Made by a program: the position numbers and the translations under genes. Shown here one piece after another: positions 42,487 through 52,246 of a stretch of 64,000 bases of DNA; within the stretch, counting starts at the first letter, position 1; each line of letters opens with the position of its first letter. The notes beneath the pieces were generated by a model, which was given only the letters and a program-made list of their open reading frames with translations, was not told the DNA's origin and did not search any database. Origin of the DNA: an uncultured bacterium (GTDB taxonomy: Bacteria; Bacillota; Clostridia; Lachnospirales; Lachnospiraceae); the NCBI GenBank assembly GCA_905215155.1, contig CAJMPJ010000009.1, positions 1 through 64,000 on the forward strand, read 5' to 3'.

Positions 42487-43706
42487 AGCATGACCTCTTG
42501 TCTAATGACTGCATCCGTAGCAGGAAACAGCTCTCCAAAGCCTTTGTCTTTCAGTACCACTGCCATGGTTTTTTCATCCAAAAAGCCAAAGCTCAAGCCC
42601 AGCCGGGTCGTCCTGCTTGGCCGGTTGGGAAACCCTTCTAAGGGGATCTTTACTAAGCGCCTCTGTTTGGGGTCCATGGGAGTCACCATAAATTCCACAT
42701 AATCCTGGTTATCCACGATCAAATCTACACTGCTCTTTGTTTCGTACCAGTTATCACCGGCAGCCGCCACCACAAGCTGGCTTTCCCGCTCCTTGTGGAG
42801 CACTCGCATGGAAACTGTGGAATGAAGCCGTCCATCACAGATGCAGGTGAACGGATATGCGTTATTTTCCTGTAAGTAATCCATGCCTTTAAAAGCCGCA
42901 CCTCTTGCAAACAGCTCCTGCTCTATATAAACCTTGCGGCGGGAACAGAGCACCTTCATGAAATCCACCGCCCAGTCATGGCGCTCAAAGCCTTTCCCGG
43001 TGAGAAAAACAGAGGAAAACAGCTTTTTCTGAAGAAGCCGTTCCGCACAGGAGCTTAAGATCTTATCCGCCAGTTTTCCGCCGGAAGGCGTATCTAAAAT
43101 ATCCAGATTAAAGCTTTCTTCCAGAGCTTCATCCTCTGCGATCACCATCATCTTCCGTAATCCCCGCTGCACCTTCAGCTCATAATAGTGAAAGGAATCT
43201 TCCGACAAGTCAAAGACACCCACCTGATTGCTCCATACCTCTTTCTTCTGGCTGAGTACATAGTACACAAACCCTTCCGTGTGGCTTATAATATGAACCC
43301 GGTCCCTGGGAATCCCAAGCGAATCCGCACAATGCATCAGAGAATCCATCAGCTTGATATCCACCTTCTGCAAGGTGATCACCAGCTGTTTCACCTCTTC
43401 GCAGAAAAATTCCTCCATCGGGAGCTTCAGTATTTTTTTCAAATAAATCGTTAAAAGTTCAAGTCCTTCATATTTGGTTCCGCCCAGGGTCGCGGTACCT
43501 TCTTTTCTAACCATTTTTATCAGCTTGTCTACAATGATGCCTTCTCCCACAAGGGTATAGGCATAAGCCTCTTCCCCCACATACCAGGCATCTTCGTCCT
43601 TTTTACGGCAGATGACCGTAGGAATGCACCATGATTTTTCCCTGTCATGGCAGCATATGCGGGTATAGGCATCACAGAGATCAAGCCCTATTATCAGTCC
43701 GTCCAT
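42483..43706 (-). CDS. DUF5716 protein, actin/Hsp70-like fold
   Basis: The 407 residues look like a divergent ASKHA ATPase: phosphate-1-like IIGLDLCDAYTRICCHD at 5-21, phosphate-2-like VGVFDLSEDSFHYYEL near 163, and adenosine-loop-like VFLTGKGFE near 235. The usual glycines of phosphate 1 and 2 are partly replaced, so hydrolysis may be weak or absent. I place it in DUF5716 from memory of the family and its neighbour. No membrane segment is present. The ribosome-binding site AAAGGGGG precedes ATG 43706. It lies 17 nt after the DUF5717 gene and overlaps the TPR gene by 4 nt. Function unknown. Confidence 0.8.
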   Translation of the reverse strand: MDGLIIGLDLCDAYTRICCHDREKSWCIPTVICRKKDEDAWYVGEEAYAYTLVGEGIIVDKLIKMVRKEGTATLGGTKYEGLELLTIYLKKILKLPMEEFFCEEVKQLVITLQKVDIKLMDSLMHCADSLGIPRDRVHIISHTEGFVYYVLSQKKEVWSNQVGVFDLSEDSFHYYELKVQRGLRKMMVIAEDEALEESFNLDILDTPSGGKLADKILSSCAERLLQKKLFSSVFLTGKGFERHDWAVDFMKVLCSRRKVYIEQELFARGAAFKGMDYLQENNAYPFTCICDGRLHSTVSMRVLHKERESQLVVAAAGDNWYETKSSVDLIVDNQDYVEFMVTPMDPKQRRLVKIPLEGFPNRPSRTTRLGLSFGFLDEKTMAVVLKDKGFGELFPATDAVIRQEVML

Positions 43707-43723
43707 CGACAGCCCCCTTTATC

Positions 43724-46700
43724 TTACATCAGTGGAAATAATTCTTCTGCAGCCGCATTCTTTTTCAAATACTCCTGCATCCGTTTTTTGAGCCCTGTTT
43801 CGTCCTTTAAATTTAAAGACAGGCTCATTTCGTTCAGACACGCAAATCTGCTGTCCGAATCCTTAGGGGATTTACCAGCATCACAACTGACACTGCCTTC
43901 CTTTTTCAGCACCCATTCATCATCAACCAGTTCGCTGATCCGATACTCCATGATCTCGCCTTCAAACAGAATCTTCTGCTTGACAAACACGCCCTGGTAT
44001 ACCCGGGCAATGTCTTCCATGTGAAATTCCTCCTCATCGGGAAGGATCCGTACCTGAAGCTCAACCTTGGAATCCCGGGCTGCGCAGTACTGGATCATGG
44101 CTTTATCAAGAATATCCTCCGGCAAAGAAACGTATTGCGCCAGTTCTTTATAATGGGGGAATACATATCCTTCTTCCAAAAGATACTGTACCGTCTCCCT
44201 GCACAGGGTTATCTGCTCCTTTGAAAGGCCGGGAAGCTGGGAATAATACTTTGAAAGAGCCAGCAGATAAATGGTTGGCAGGCGTCCTTTGACAGAAGCT
44301 CCTCTCACCAGGGCCTCCAGATAAGCGAACACTTTTTCTTCCGGCTCTTTCTCCTCCATAAAATATTCCGTGCATTTTATCGTAAAATACGCTTTTACGA
44401 TATTATCGCTGGTTTCCTTACGGGTTCTATATAAATGGAATACCTTGTCCAGTTTTGCCATACAGCCCGAAAACATCATCTGGGCTGTCAGCCGTTCTTC
44501 TAAGTCATAAGTCTCCACATGCCCGGAGACTCCCTGCAAAAGCACTTGTACCATCTGGTCTGTAAGTCCGTTAAAATGTTCGCATAAATAATCCAGAATC
44601 ACGCTGTCATGTTTCCCTTTCTGAAACACCTCATATGCCAGGTATAAAAGCAGGGGATCTTCGTCAAACAGCTTCTGAAGAATCATCTTGGTACACAATT
44701 GATACAGATGTTCCGTCTCAATTCCTTCACAGCCGAATTCCCGGAGCATTTGAAACGCTTCTTCCATATAGCCGTTGCGGATCAATGTATTGCAGACTGC
44801 GGTCCTCTCCGGTTTTGTCAGAACCTTTTTATCCAGATTCAGCAGATATCCGGCGCCCTCTGCCCCCTCTTGGGGAACCTCAGCCTGATTCTGGTAAAAT
44901 TCAATGACTCTGGATAAAAGCAGCCGCTGGTAATAGGGCCTTAGCTTGGGATCTTCCAAGGTAGCCTCTAAAATCTTTACCTCCGCCGTATCGGATATGC
45001 CTCCGGCAAGCACCTTATTGCAGGCTCTTAAACGAAGCATGGAATGATCCGGATAAAGTTCAAAGCAGCGTTCCTCCAACTCAGGCCGGTCCATGACCGG
45101 GTCCTTTTTATAGGGGACATTGGCATACCGGTTGCCGAACGCATCCTGAAACAGCAGGATGCTGTGTTCAGAAAACAGCGGAACGTAAGCGATTCCATTT
45201 TCAAGAAGGAAGGCATCCTCCTCCGTCAGTTCCTCGTAACAGACAATGACATATTTCATCTTAGGATTGCTGCACTCCACCCGGTAGGAACGCAAAATAG
45301 ACGGAAGCACCATTGCCATAGGAAGATCAATCACGTCCTTTAATATCATCCGTTCGTAGATAGCCGCCAGACGGTTGTTGATCCTGGATTCAAATAACTG
45401 CTCCGTTGCAAACTTTTCAATGGTACGTTCATACGCCTGATACAGCGGATCGGAAGGTTCCAAATACACTAAAACATTTTTATATAAAACGGTCCTGCTG
45501 TGAAGGTCCAGCTCGCTGCCTCCATAAGAAAAGTAAAGAAGCACCTCTTTTGGCAGAAGGTAGCAATAATCTCTTGGAAGCGCGTACAAATAATATTCAT
45601 AAAGTCTTGTCAGACTGATTCCGGCCTTTATCCCTTTTTCATACCAGGCAAAGGCTTCTGCCATGCGGCATTCCCCTTTGATCAGGAGCGCGCAGATGGC
45701 TTCCAGCACTTCTTTTTCCGGGTATTCCTTATAAAGCCTGACCAGCATCCGGTAGTGGAGACGGTTAAAATGCTTGGCGGTCAGGGTCAGCCTGGAAACC
45801 GTCAGCGCCAGCTTTTTTTCCACCAAGCCCTTGCCTGCGCAATGAAACAGGATTTGAAGCTCCATAGGTCCCACAGTCCGTATCATATCCGGTGCACTGT
45901 TTAATATCCGGCAGCCCCATACATAGAAAAACGGGCTTCTGACGCCCGCCTCATATTGCCGTTTCAGCAGGGAAAACAGAGCCGGCATATTATCAAAGAG
46001 TCTGCCATCCAGCTTGAGCAGCAGCACAAAAAGCCAGAACAGCTTCCGGTCCTCCTCCAGATATTTTTTCATCAGGCGGATTAAGGATTCCTTCTGATAT
46101 TCATCCGGCTGGACTTTTAAGCGCAGATACTGATAGTAACAGTACAATTCCTTCTTTTCCTGACGCCGGTCTAAAATATCATCTCTGCACTCATCAAGAA
46201 GCAGGGCTGCTTTTGAAGGCTTTCCTCCGCCCACGCATACTTCCGCACGCAAAAGCTTATAAAAGCTCTTTTCCCCTTTCATCAGCTCCAGTTCATCAAG
46301 CGCCTTTTCCATCTCTTCATAGATGCCTGCGGTACTGATTTTTCCAGACTCTTCTTCCAGGCGCAGCCGCAAAAATCGGCCGAAAGCCTCTTTTGCAAAG
46401 GCATCCTCCGCCGATATCCCTCCTCCTGGGTTTACAACTGCCATAACCGGTATGAGAAATTTGTCTTCCACTCCGGTTATAATGATTCTTCCGGAATTCT
46501 CTCCCTGATGCATCCGTTCGGGGTGAACATAAAACGGGATGCTGCATTGGTCCTGTTCAAAATCATGTTCTCCAACACTTTTTTTCGGTAACTCTATAAA
46601 ATCACAGTCCGTTGTAACCTCCAGGTTCACATATCCCCACCCGCTGCGCGTTATCACAACGCTGTCCTTTACAACGTCCTCCAGTTCTCCAAATATCCGC

Positions 46701-47296
46701 TCTTTGGTTTCCGCCCATAATTCTACCGGCTTTTTTACCTTCAGTGCGGTCAAAAATTCTTCCAGTTCTTTTCTTCTGTCCGGTCTTCCCTTTAAACCAT
46801 CATAAATCGCCCTTATATGAAGGTCATTCATAAAAGGGGCCGTGACAAAATCACGGTACTCGAACAAACGCAGTGCCGTGTCCATATCTTTCTTTGCAAT
46901 CTCTGCAAAATCTTCTGCTGTTTTTAAATCACTCAGCGCTTTTCCTGACGTACTCAGTTCCACACGAAAAGAATAAGGGACTTCTCTCTCGCCGCCATTG
47001 GTAACCAGATAAAAAGATCCCTTAATCACATCCCCATCTTCCAAAAAACTGCCGTTTATTTCATAGACCAGATGGTTATATGTACCGCCAAACGCTCCGC
47101 TTATAAGCCTGACGCGAAAGTTCGAGGAATATGCAAGTCCTTTTATGTGTAGATTGTTCTCACTGGTAACGACAAGTTCCCGCCTCGTGGCTCCTCCGGA
47201 GCGCACCACATCATCAATTCCCGATGGGGTAACCTTAATCTTTGGAATTTCTGAATCAATGATGCCTTTTGCCAGCCTGTTGATTCGTTCTCTCAT
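43724..47296 (-). CDS. DUF5717 giant protein: beta domains plus helical repeats
   Basis: The 1190-residue protein has no signal peptide and no clear membrane helix, so it is probably cytosolic. Residues 1-125 form a beta-rich domain (ELVVTSENNLHIKGLAYSSN); a second one, like a BACON/Ig domain, lies at about 205-300 (RSGWGYVNLEVTTDCDFIEL). From about 305 to 1080 it is an alpha-solenoid of irregular helical repeats, and the last 100 residues are beta-rich again. AGGTGG lies 5 nt before ATG 47296. It heads the operon with DUF5716 and the TPR gene. A scaffold or client-binding role is inferred only from architecture. Confidence 0.82.
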   Translation of the reverse strand: MRERINRLAKGIIDSEIPKIKVTPSGIDDVVRSGGATRRELVVTSENNLHIKGLAYSSNFRVRLISGAFGGTYNHLVYEINGSFLEDGDVIKGSFYLVTNGGEREVPYSFRVELSTSGKALSDLKTAEDFAEIAKKDMDTALRLFEYRDFVTAPFMNDLHIRAIYDGLKGRPDRRKELEEFLTALKVKKPVELWAETKERIFGELEDVVKDSVVITRSGWGYVNLEVTTDCDFIELPKKSVGEHDFEQDQCSIPFYVHPERMHQGENSGRIIITGVEDKFLIPVMAVVNPGGGISAEDAFAKEAFGRFLRLRLEEESGKISTAGIYEEMEKALDELELMKGEKSFYKLLRAEVCVGGGKPSKAALLLDECRDDILDRRQEKKELYCYYQYLRLKVQPDEYQKESLIRLMKKYLEEDRKLFWLFVLLLKLDGRLFDNMPALFSLLKRQYEAGVRSPFFYVWGCRILNSAPDMIRTVGPMELQILFHCAGKGLVEKKLALTVSRLTLTAKHFNRLHYRMLVRLYKEYPEKEVLEAICALLIKGECRMAEAFAWYEKGIKAGISLTRLYEYYLYALPRDYCYLLPKEVLLYFSYGGSELDLHSRTVLYKNVLVYLEPSDPLYQAYERTIEKFATEQLFESRINNRLAAIYERMILKDVIDLPMAMVLPSILRSYRVECSNPKMKYVIVCYEELTEEDAFLLENGIAYVPLFSEHSILLFQDAFGNRYANVPYKKDPVMDRPELEERCFELYPDHSMLRLRACNKVLAGGISDTAEVKILEATLEDPKLRPYYQRLLLSRVIEFYQNQAEVPQEGAEGAGYLLNLDKKVLTKPERTAVCNTLIRNGYMEEAFQMLREFGCEGIETEHLYQLCTKMILQKLFDEDPLLLYLAYEVFQKGKHDSVILDYLCEHFNGLTDQMVQVLLQGVSGHVETYDLEERLTAQMMFSGCMAKLDKVFHLYRTRKETSDNIVKAYFTIKCTEYFMEEKEPEEKVFAYLEALVRGASVKGRLPTIYLLALSKYYSQLPGLSKEQITLCRETVQYLLEEGYVFPHYKELAQYVSLPEDILDKAMIQYCAARDSKVELQVRILPDEEEFHMEDIARVYQGVFVKQKILFEGEIMEYRISELVDDEWVLKKEGSVSCDAGKSPKDSDSRFACLNEMSLSLNLKDETGLKKRMQEYLKKNAAAEELFPLM

Positions 47297-47357
47297 AGTG
47301 CCACCTGTATCTTAAATTTCCTTATCTTATTAGCTTGCTTAAATTTAATTACTCTAT

Positions 47358-47409
47358 ATTCTAACATATTTTCTATTGATTTAAAACCCTAAAATTGGTA
47401 TGATATAAT
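47358..47409. promoter_or_regulatory. divergent promoters of the DUF5717 operon and malic enzyme
   Basis: On the minus strand TGTTAGAAT gives an extended -10 (47358-47363). On the plus strand TGATATAAT gives an extended -10 (TATAAT 47404-47409). The -35 boxes are weak, as is usual with extended -10 promoters. The two units share this 142-nt region. Confidence 0.65.
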
Positions 47410-47438
47410 AAAAACTGTTGAAAAAAGGACAAACTCTC

Positions 47439-48596
47439 ATGACAACCAACGAGAAAGCTTTATTGCTGCATAAAGAATGGAACGGAAAACTGGAAGTTAT
47501 TTCCAAAGCAAAGGTGAAAACCAGGGAAGATCTTGCCCTCGCCTATACTCCTGGCGTAGCAGAACCATGTAAGGCCATCGCAAAAGATCCGGAGACCGCC
47601 TATCAATATACGATAAAATCCAACACTGTGGCCGTAGTCTCAGACGGCAGTGCGGTACTTGGTCTTGGCAACATCGGCCCTCTTGCTGCCATGCCGGTCA
47701 TGGAAGGAAAAGCAGTGCTGTTTAAAGAATTTGGCGGAATCAATGCCGTTCCCATCTGTCTGGATACTCAGGACACAGAGGAAATCATTAAAACCGTGGT
47801 GAATATCGCTCCGGCATTTGGCGGAATCAATTTGGAAGACATCTCCGCTCCACGCTGTTTTGAAATCGAAGAACGGCTGAAGGAGCTTCTTTCTATCCCG
47901 ATTTTCCATGATGACCAGCACGGAACTGCCATTGTGGTTCTTTCCGGCATCATCAATGCCTTAAAAGTGACTGGCAGAAAAAAAGAAGAATGCAAAGTTG
48001 TGGTAAACGGTGCAGGTTCTGCCGGAATAGCCATTGCAAAGCTTCTTTTGACCTATGGATTCGTTCATGTTACCCTGTGTGACCGGATCGGAATCCTTGC
48101 CAAGGGCATGGAAGGCTTGAACTGGATGCAGGAAAAGATGATGGAGTTGACCAATCTGGAAGGAAAACACGGTTCTCTGGCAGATGCCATGAGGGGGGCT
48201 GACATCTTTGTAGGCGTATCCGCTCCGGGAATTGTCACGGAAGACATGGTTGCTTCCATGAACTCAGACTCCATTTTATTTGCTATGGCAAATCCGGTTC
48301 CTGAAATCATGCCTGACCTTGCTAAAGCTGCAGGAGCCAGGGTCGTGGGTACGGGAAGATCCGATTTTCCAAATCAGGTGAATAACGTGGTTGTTTTCCC
48401 AGGAATCTTTAAAGGCGCACTGGAAGGGCGGGCAACTGCCATTACCGAGGAGATGAAGCTGGCCGCTGCTACTGCCATTGCTGACCTTGTAGCACCTTCA
48501 GAATTAAACGAGAACAACATTCTGCCGGAGGCTTTTGACCCCCGTGTTGCAGATGTTGTAAGCCGGGCGGTAAAAGAACATATCCGGCAATCCTAA
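47439..48596 (+). CDS. NAD-type malic enzyme
   Basis: It converts malate to pyruvate and CO2. The 385 residues are the short bacterial form: catalytic Tyr in [13 protein letters not shown] (about 37), Lys in [14 protein letters not shown], metal ligands in [14 protein letters not shown] and HDDQHGTA, and a dinucleotide loop [11 protein letters not shown] (about 190). I chose ATG 47439, with AAAGGAC about 10 nt upstream; an in-frame TTG lies at 47418. NAD versus NADP use is not certain from sequence. It is followed by DUF4364 and a small membrane protein. Confidence 0.93.
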   Translation: MTTNEKALLLHKEWNGKLEVISKAKVKTREDLALAYTPGVAEPCKAIAKDPETAYQYTIKSNTVAVVSDGSAVLGLGNIGPLAAMPVMEGKAVLFKEFGGINAVPICLDTQDTEEIIKTVVNIAPAFGGINLEDISAPRCFEIEERLKELLSIPIFHDDQHGTAIVVLSGIINALKVTGRKKEECKVVVNGAGSAGIAIAKLLLTYGFVHVTLCDRIGILAKGMEGLNWMQEKMMELTNLEGKHGSLADAMRGADIFVGVSAPGIVTEDMVASMNSDSILFAMANPVPEIMPDLAKAAGARVVGTGRSDFPNQVNNVVVFPGIFKGALEGRATAITEEMKLAAATAIADLVAPSELNENNILPEAFDPRVADVVSRAVKEHIRQS

Positions 48597-48667
48597 AAAA
48601 ATCAGCCGGAAGATTTTTGATCCTTCCCTGAAATTACGGCGCGCAGAATGCGTCACTGGAGGTAACT

Positions 48668-49192
48668 ATGCTGTCAGAACCTATGACCCTGTACAAACTG
48701 ATGATTTTATACATGCTTAAGCAGGTAAACTTTCCCCTGACCAGCGCCCAATTGTCAAACTTTTTTCTGGAGCATGAATACACCACTTATTTTACCTTGA
48801 ACCAGGCGCTCAACGAACTGCTGGAGGCCCGATTGCTTCATGTGGAGACCAATCACAACAGCAGCCGGTATGAAATTACAAGAGAAGGGGAAGAAACACT
48901 TTCCTTTTTCGGGAACAAAATCTCTCCTGCTATCATCAATGATATAGATGAGTATTTAAAGGACAATAAATTCCGGCTCCGCAATGAAGTCGGCGTCACC
49001 GCAGACTATTATAAATCCACCAGTCAGGACTATGTGGTCCACTGCGAAGTACGGGAAGGAAAAAACTGCCTGATAAATCTGGAGCTATCTGTTCCGGACA
49101 AGGATCAGGCAGAAATCATGTGTGATCACTGGAAATCAAAAAGCCAGGAAATCTATGCATTTGCCATGAAATCGCTGATGAGCGGTTCCTGA
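48668..49192 (+). CDS. DUF4364 winged-helix-like protein
   Basis: The 174 residues match DUF4364 of Clostridia: an N-terminal winged-helix domain (about 7-80, LYKLMILYMLKQVNFPLTSAQ and RYEITREGEETL) and a C-terminal alpha/beta part (about 100-170). It is probably a DNA-binding regulator with unknown targets. GGAGG lies just before ATG 48668, 71 nt after the malic enzyme gene. Confidence 0.88.
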   Translation: MLSEPMTLYKLMILYMLKQVNFPLTSAQLSNFFLEHEYTTYFTLNQALNELLEARLLHVETNHNSSRYEITREGEETLSFFGNKISPAIINDIDEYLKDNKFRLRNEVGVTADYYKSTSQDYVVHCEVREGKNCLINLELSVPDKDQAEIMCDHWKSKSQEIYAFAMKSLMSGS

Positions 49193-49226
49193 CACACCTG
49201 GCTCTAAACGTTAAGGGGGAATCTGC

Positions 49227-49496
49227 TTGAATAAAATTCAGGTAAAAAAAACATGGTTTCAGACCATCCATGACCAATATGAGTCTATACGCAGGCAGCA
49301 AAGGAAAAAGTTGTTTCGATTTAAGTTAAAACTTTTTTTAACCCTTGTTCTGCCCATCCTGATCGTTGTGCTTGGGATTCAAGTTGCCCGTACCTTTATT
49401 CAGCTCAAGATACGGCAGCTATTTACAAAACCTCTTCCCGGAAGCAGAGAAAAAGAAGCTTCCACATCAGACCATGAGGAGCACTTGCCGAAGTAA
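49227..49496 (+). CDS. small single-pass membrane protein
   Basis: The 89 residues start at TTG 49227, with AAGGGGGA 6 nt upstream. A basic N-terminal helix (1-32, RRQQRKKLFRFK) is followed by one membrane segment (about 34-55, LFLTLVLPILIVVLGIQVAR) and an acidic C-tail. By the positive-inside rule the N-terminus is cytosolic. No family is recognised. It ends the malic enzyme-DUF4364 unit before a strong terminator. Confidence 0.72.
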   Translation: MNKIQVKKTWFQTIHDQYESIRRQQRKKLFRFKLKLFLTLVLPILIVVLGIQVARTFIQLKIRQLFTKPLPGSREKEASTSDHEEHLPK

Positions 49497-49506
49497 TTGA
49501 TACTCA

Positions 49507-49543
49507 GACCGGACAGAATCGGGTTCTGTCCGGAACCAATTTT
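49507..49543 (+). terminator. terminator of the malic enzyme unit
   Basis: A perfect CCGGACAGAA/TTCTGTCCGG stem with a short loop, followed by an A/T-rich tract with TTTTATTT. Confidence 0.8.
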
Positions 49544-49572
49544 ATTTATCCCTACATTCTTTTGCATATCAA

Positions 49573-49622
49573 AAAGGAGCCGGCTTCACAACTGACCGTT
49601 CAGTCATTCAGCAACAGCTCCT
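49573..49622 (-). terminator. terminator of the amino-acid ABC operon
   Basis: On the minus strand GGAGC pairs with GCTCC around a long structured loop, followed by TTTTT. Confidence 0.65.
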
Positions 49623-49628
49623 ATTCTT

Positions 49629-50372
49629 TTATCCCTGCATAAAACGGTTCAGAAATTCTTTTGTAGAGTTCTTTTGAGGATTTCCAAAAATATCTGCCGG
49701 TTTTCCTTCTTCTTCAATGACTCCGCCAGCCATATAAACCACATGATTGGATACATCTCTTGCGAACGCCATCTCATGAGTCACGATAATCATGGTAAGC
49801 CCTTCCTTGGCCAGCGTTCTCATGACCGCCAATACTTCTCCCACCATCTGAGGGTCAAGGGCCGATGTGGGTTCATCGAACAAAAGAATCTCAGGTTCCA
49901 TGGCCAAGGCCCTGGCAATTGCCACTCTTTGCTTCTGTCCGCCGGACAGCTGTCTTGGTTTGGCATTGATATAAGGAGCCATGCCCACTTTCTCCAAATA
50001 CATCATGGCTTTCTTTCTTGCTTCTTCTTTCTCTTTTTTCAGCACCTTCACCTGCCCTACCAGACAGTTTTCCAATACAGTCATATTGTTGAACAAGTTA
50101 AAATTCTGAAACACCATACCTACTTTGGTTCTGTAAGACGGTGCATTCATCTTTCTGTCCGTAATATCCACATTATGGTATAAGATCTCACCGGTCGTCG
50201 GTGTTTCTAAAAGGTTGATGCAGCGCAACAGCGTTGATTTACCGGAACCGGAGGCTCCGATGATACAGGTCACATCCCCGGCATTTACCGAAAAGTCAAT
50301 ATCCCGTAAAACGACGTTGGCTCCAAAGGTTTTACTTAAATGATGGATTTCCAAAACTTTTTCTGCTGCCAT
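49629..50372 (-). CDS. polar amino acid ABC transporter ATP-binding protein
   Basis: The 247-residue GlnQ-type ATPase has Walker [10 protein letters not shown] (about 37), Q-loop VFQNFNLF, signature [15 protein letters not shown], Walker [14 protein letters not shown] and the H-loop in [13 protein letters not shown]. It powers the importer made with the next two genes upstream. It starts directly after the permease stop (no gap). The exact substrate is not clear; GlnQ, ArtM and TcyC types all look alike. Confidence 0.94.
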   Translation of the reverse strand: MAAEKVLEIHHLSKTFGANVVLRDIDFSVNAGDVTCIIGASGSGKSTLLRCINLLETPTTGEILYHNVDITDRKMNAPSYRTKVGMVFQNFNLFNNMTVLENCLVGQVKVLKKEKEEARKKAMMYLEKVGMAPYINAKPRQLSGGQKQRVAIARALAMEPEILLFDEPTSALDPQMVGEVLAVMRTLAKEGLTMIIVTHEMAFARDVSNHVVYMAGGVIEEEGKPADIFGNPQKNSTKEFLNRFMQG

Positions 50373-51173
50373 TTACTTATCCTCCTTCTCTTTCGGATCT
50401 GGAAATTTCACCAGGCCGCTGGTATAAGCCAGCGTATCTGTGGTAGCCAGATCGTAGCTGTCAGGACCATCCATCTTCTTTTCCCAATGACGAAGGATTC
50501 TGGAACACGCAAAGGTCAGGATGAAATAAATGATCATGGTAATGGTAAATGCCTCAAAGTAAGTGTAATAAGCGCCTGCCACACCCTTTGTCGCATAGAA
50601 TAATTCCACCACACCGATGACGGAAAGCACACAGGTATCCTTGATGTTGATGATCAAGTTATTGCCGATCTGGGGCATGATGTTGCGGAGTGCCTGAGGC
50701 ATAATCACATTGACCATGGTCTGGAAATGAGTCATGCCGATGGCCTTTGCACCTTCCGTCTGTCCCGGATCAATGGACAGAATACCGCCTCTTACGGTCT
50801 CCGCCATATACGCACCGGTATTGATGGATACAATGAAGTAAGCAGCAAAAACAATGGACATATTGATGTTAAACAGTGCAGAGGAACCGTAGAATATGAA
50901 CATGGCCTGAACCATCATCGGAGTTCCCCGGAAAATTTCAACATATACATTTAAAATTATTTTAATAAGCTTCAAAAAGATACGCTTGAGGATATGATCG
51001 TTTTTTGATACAGGAATGGTCTGAACGATTCCTACGGCAAAACCAATGATACAACCAATGATCGTTCCTACAATAGCAATTGCCATTGTCTTTCCGGCGC
51101 CGCTCAAAAAGGATGGACCGTACTCATGCAGAATAAATATAATTCTGCCAAAAAAATCTGATGGTAAAGACAT
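50373..51173 (-). CDS. polar amino acid ABC transporter permease
   Basis: The 266-residue permease has five membrane segments and the HAAT-family signature: KTMAIAIVGTIIG near the start, EIFRGTPMMVQ (about 90), and EAA loop EGAKAIGMTHFQTMVNVIMPQALRNIMP (core EGAKAIGMT about 153). A hydrophilic tail of about 30 residues follows the last helix. It lies 106 nt after the binding-protein gene. Confidence 0.93.
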   Translation of the reverse strand: MSLPSDFFGRIIFILHEYGPSFLSGAGKTMAIAIVGTIIGCIIGFAVGIVQTIPVSKNDHILKRIFLKLIKIILNVYVEIFRGTPMMVQAMFIFYGSSALFNINMSIVFAAYFIVSINTGAYMAETVRGGILSIDPGQTEGAKAIGMTHFQTMVNVIMPQALRNIMPQIGNNLIINIKDTCVLSVIGVVELFYATKGVAGAYYTYFEAFTITMIIYFILTFACSRILRHWEKKMDGPDSYDLATTDTLAYTSGLVKFPDPKEKEDK

Positions 51174-51279
51174 ATTACCTACTCCTTTTCACAGTGTCAT
51201 TTAGACAGCACAAGCGGCACGGAATTGAACGCTGTTGTCCTTCCCGTGCCCGCAAATCCTGCTTCTTTTCTATTACCAG

Positions 51280-52179
51280 TTATTTTGATAACGGCTGTAC
51301 GGAAATGGCTTCCTCCATCATCTTGTCGAAGTCATCCTTTGTCAGCTTGGAAAGGACTCCGTTAATGGCATCTTTTAATTCCGTGTTGCCCTTCTTTAAT
51401 GAAATTCCGATATTGATGTCTTCATCAGACACTTTGAAATCGCCCTCTGTTCCGGTAAAATCAAGAAGTTTAAAGTCAGGATAAGCCATCAGTGCAGCCT
51501 GTCCGGTTGGCTTATCGGTAACAACCACGTCACATCTGCCGGTGCTAAGTGCTACCAGCATCGCAGGAGCAGATTCCATCGCAGGCTGAATCTTCGCCTG
51601 TGGGATCTGGGGAAGACAGCTGTCATACCAAATGGTATTTAACTGAGAGGTTCCTGCAGCGCCTGCAAGATCCGCCACGCTCTTGGCATTCTCATATTTG
51701 CTTCCATTCTTTACCAGAGTAACAATGGTTGCATAATAGTATGGGTCGGTAAAGTCAACGGACTGCATACGTTCAGATGTAATAGACTGACCGGCGATGA
51801 CGCAATCCACTTTTCCTGACTGAACGGCCGGTACCAGGGAATCCCAGTCCAGCTTTACGATTTCTAAGTCGTACCCAAGTTCATCTGCAATCTTTTTTGC
51901 CATCATGACGTCATACCCGTATGCGTAATCAGAGCTTCCGGAAATCGGAACGGCTCCGTTCTCATCGTTTGACTGGGTCCAGTTATAAGGGGCATAACTG
52001 CATTCCATGGCAACCTTTAATACTTTCTTGTCTCCGGTATCTGCACCGGCCGCAGTGGTTTCTGCACCAGCAGCCCCGTTTGTTTCCTTCTGTGAACCGC
52101 TTCCGCATGCAGTCAATGCTGCTGCTGCAAGAGAAACTGCCAAAAGAGCGGCTGCTACTTTCTTGATTGTCTTTTTCAT
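51280..52179 (-). CDS. polar amino acid ABC transporter binding lipoprotein
   Basis: The 299 residues have a lipoprotein signal with lipobox LTAC (Cys 25), an Ala/Thr linker, and a family 3 binding domain: YGYDVMMAKKIADELGYDLEIVKLD split over about residues 85-110, GQSITSERMQSVDFTDPYY (about 138) and DEDINIGISLKKGN. It should bind a polar amino acid such as glutamine, cystine or arginine; the sequence alone does not decide. It heads the operon binding protein-permease-ATPase. Confidence 0.93.
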   Translation of the reverse strand: MKKTIKKVAAALLAVSLAAAALTACGSGSQKETNGAAGAETTAAGADTGDKKVLKVAMECSYAPYNWTQSNDENGAVPISGSSDYAYGYDVMMAKKIADELGYDLEIVKLDWDSLVPAVQSGKVDCVIAGQSITSERMQSVDFTDPYYYATIVTLVKNGSKYENAKSVADLAGAAGTSQLNTIWYDSCLPQIPQAKIQPAMESAPAMLVALSTGRCDVVVTDKPTGQAALMAYPDFKLLDFTGTEGDFKVSDEDINIGISLKKGNTELKDAINGVLSKLTKDDFDKMMEEAISVQPLSK

Positions 52180-52246
52180 AACTGTTTTCTCCTCTTTCTG
52201 CCAAAATGAACTCTATGTAATAAATAGGTTCATTATAAAAAGATTT

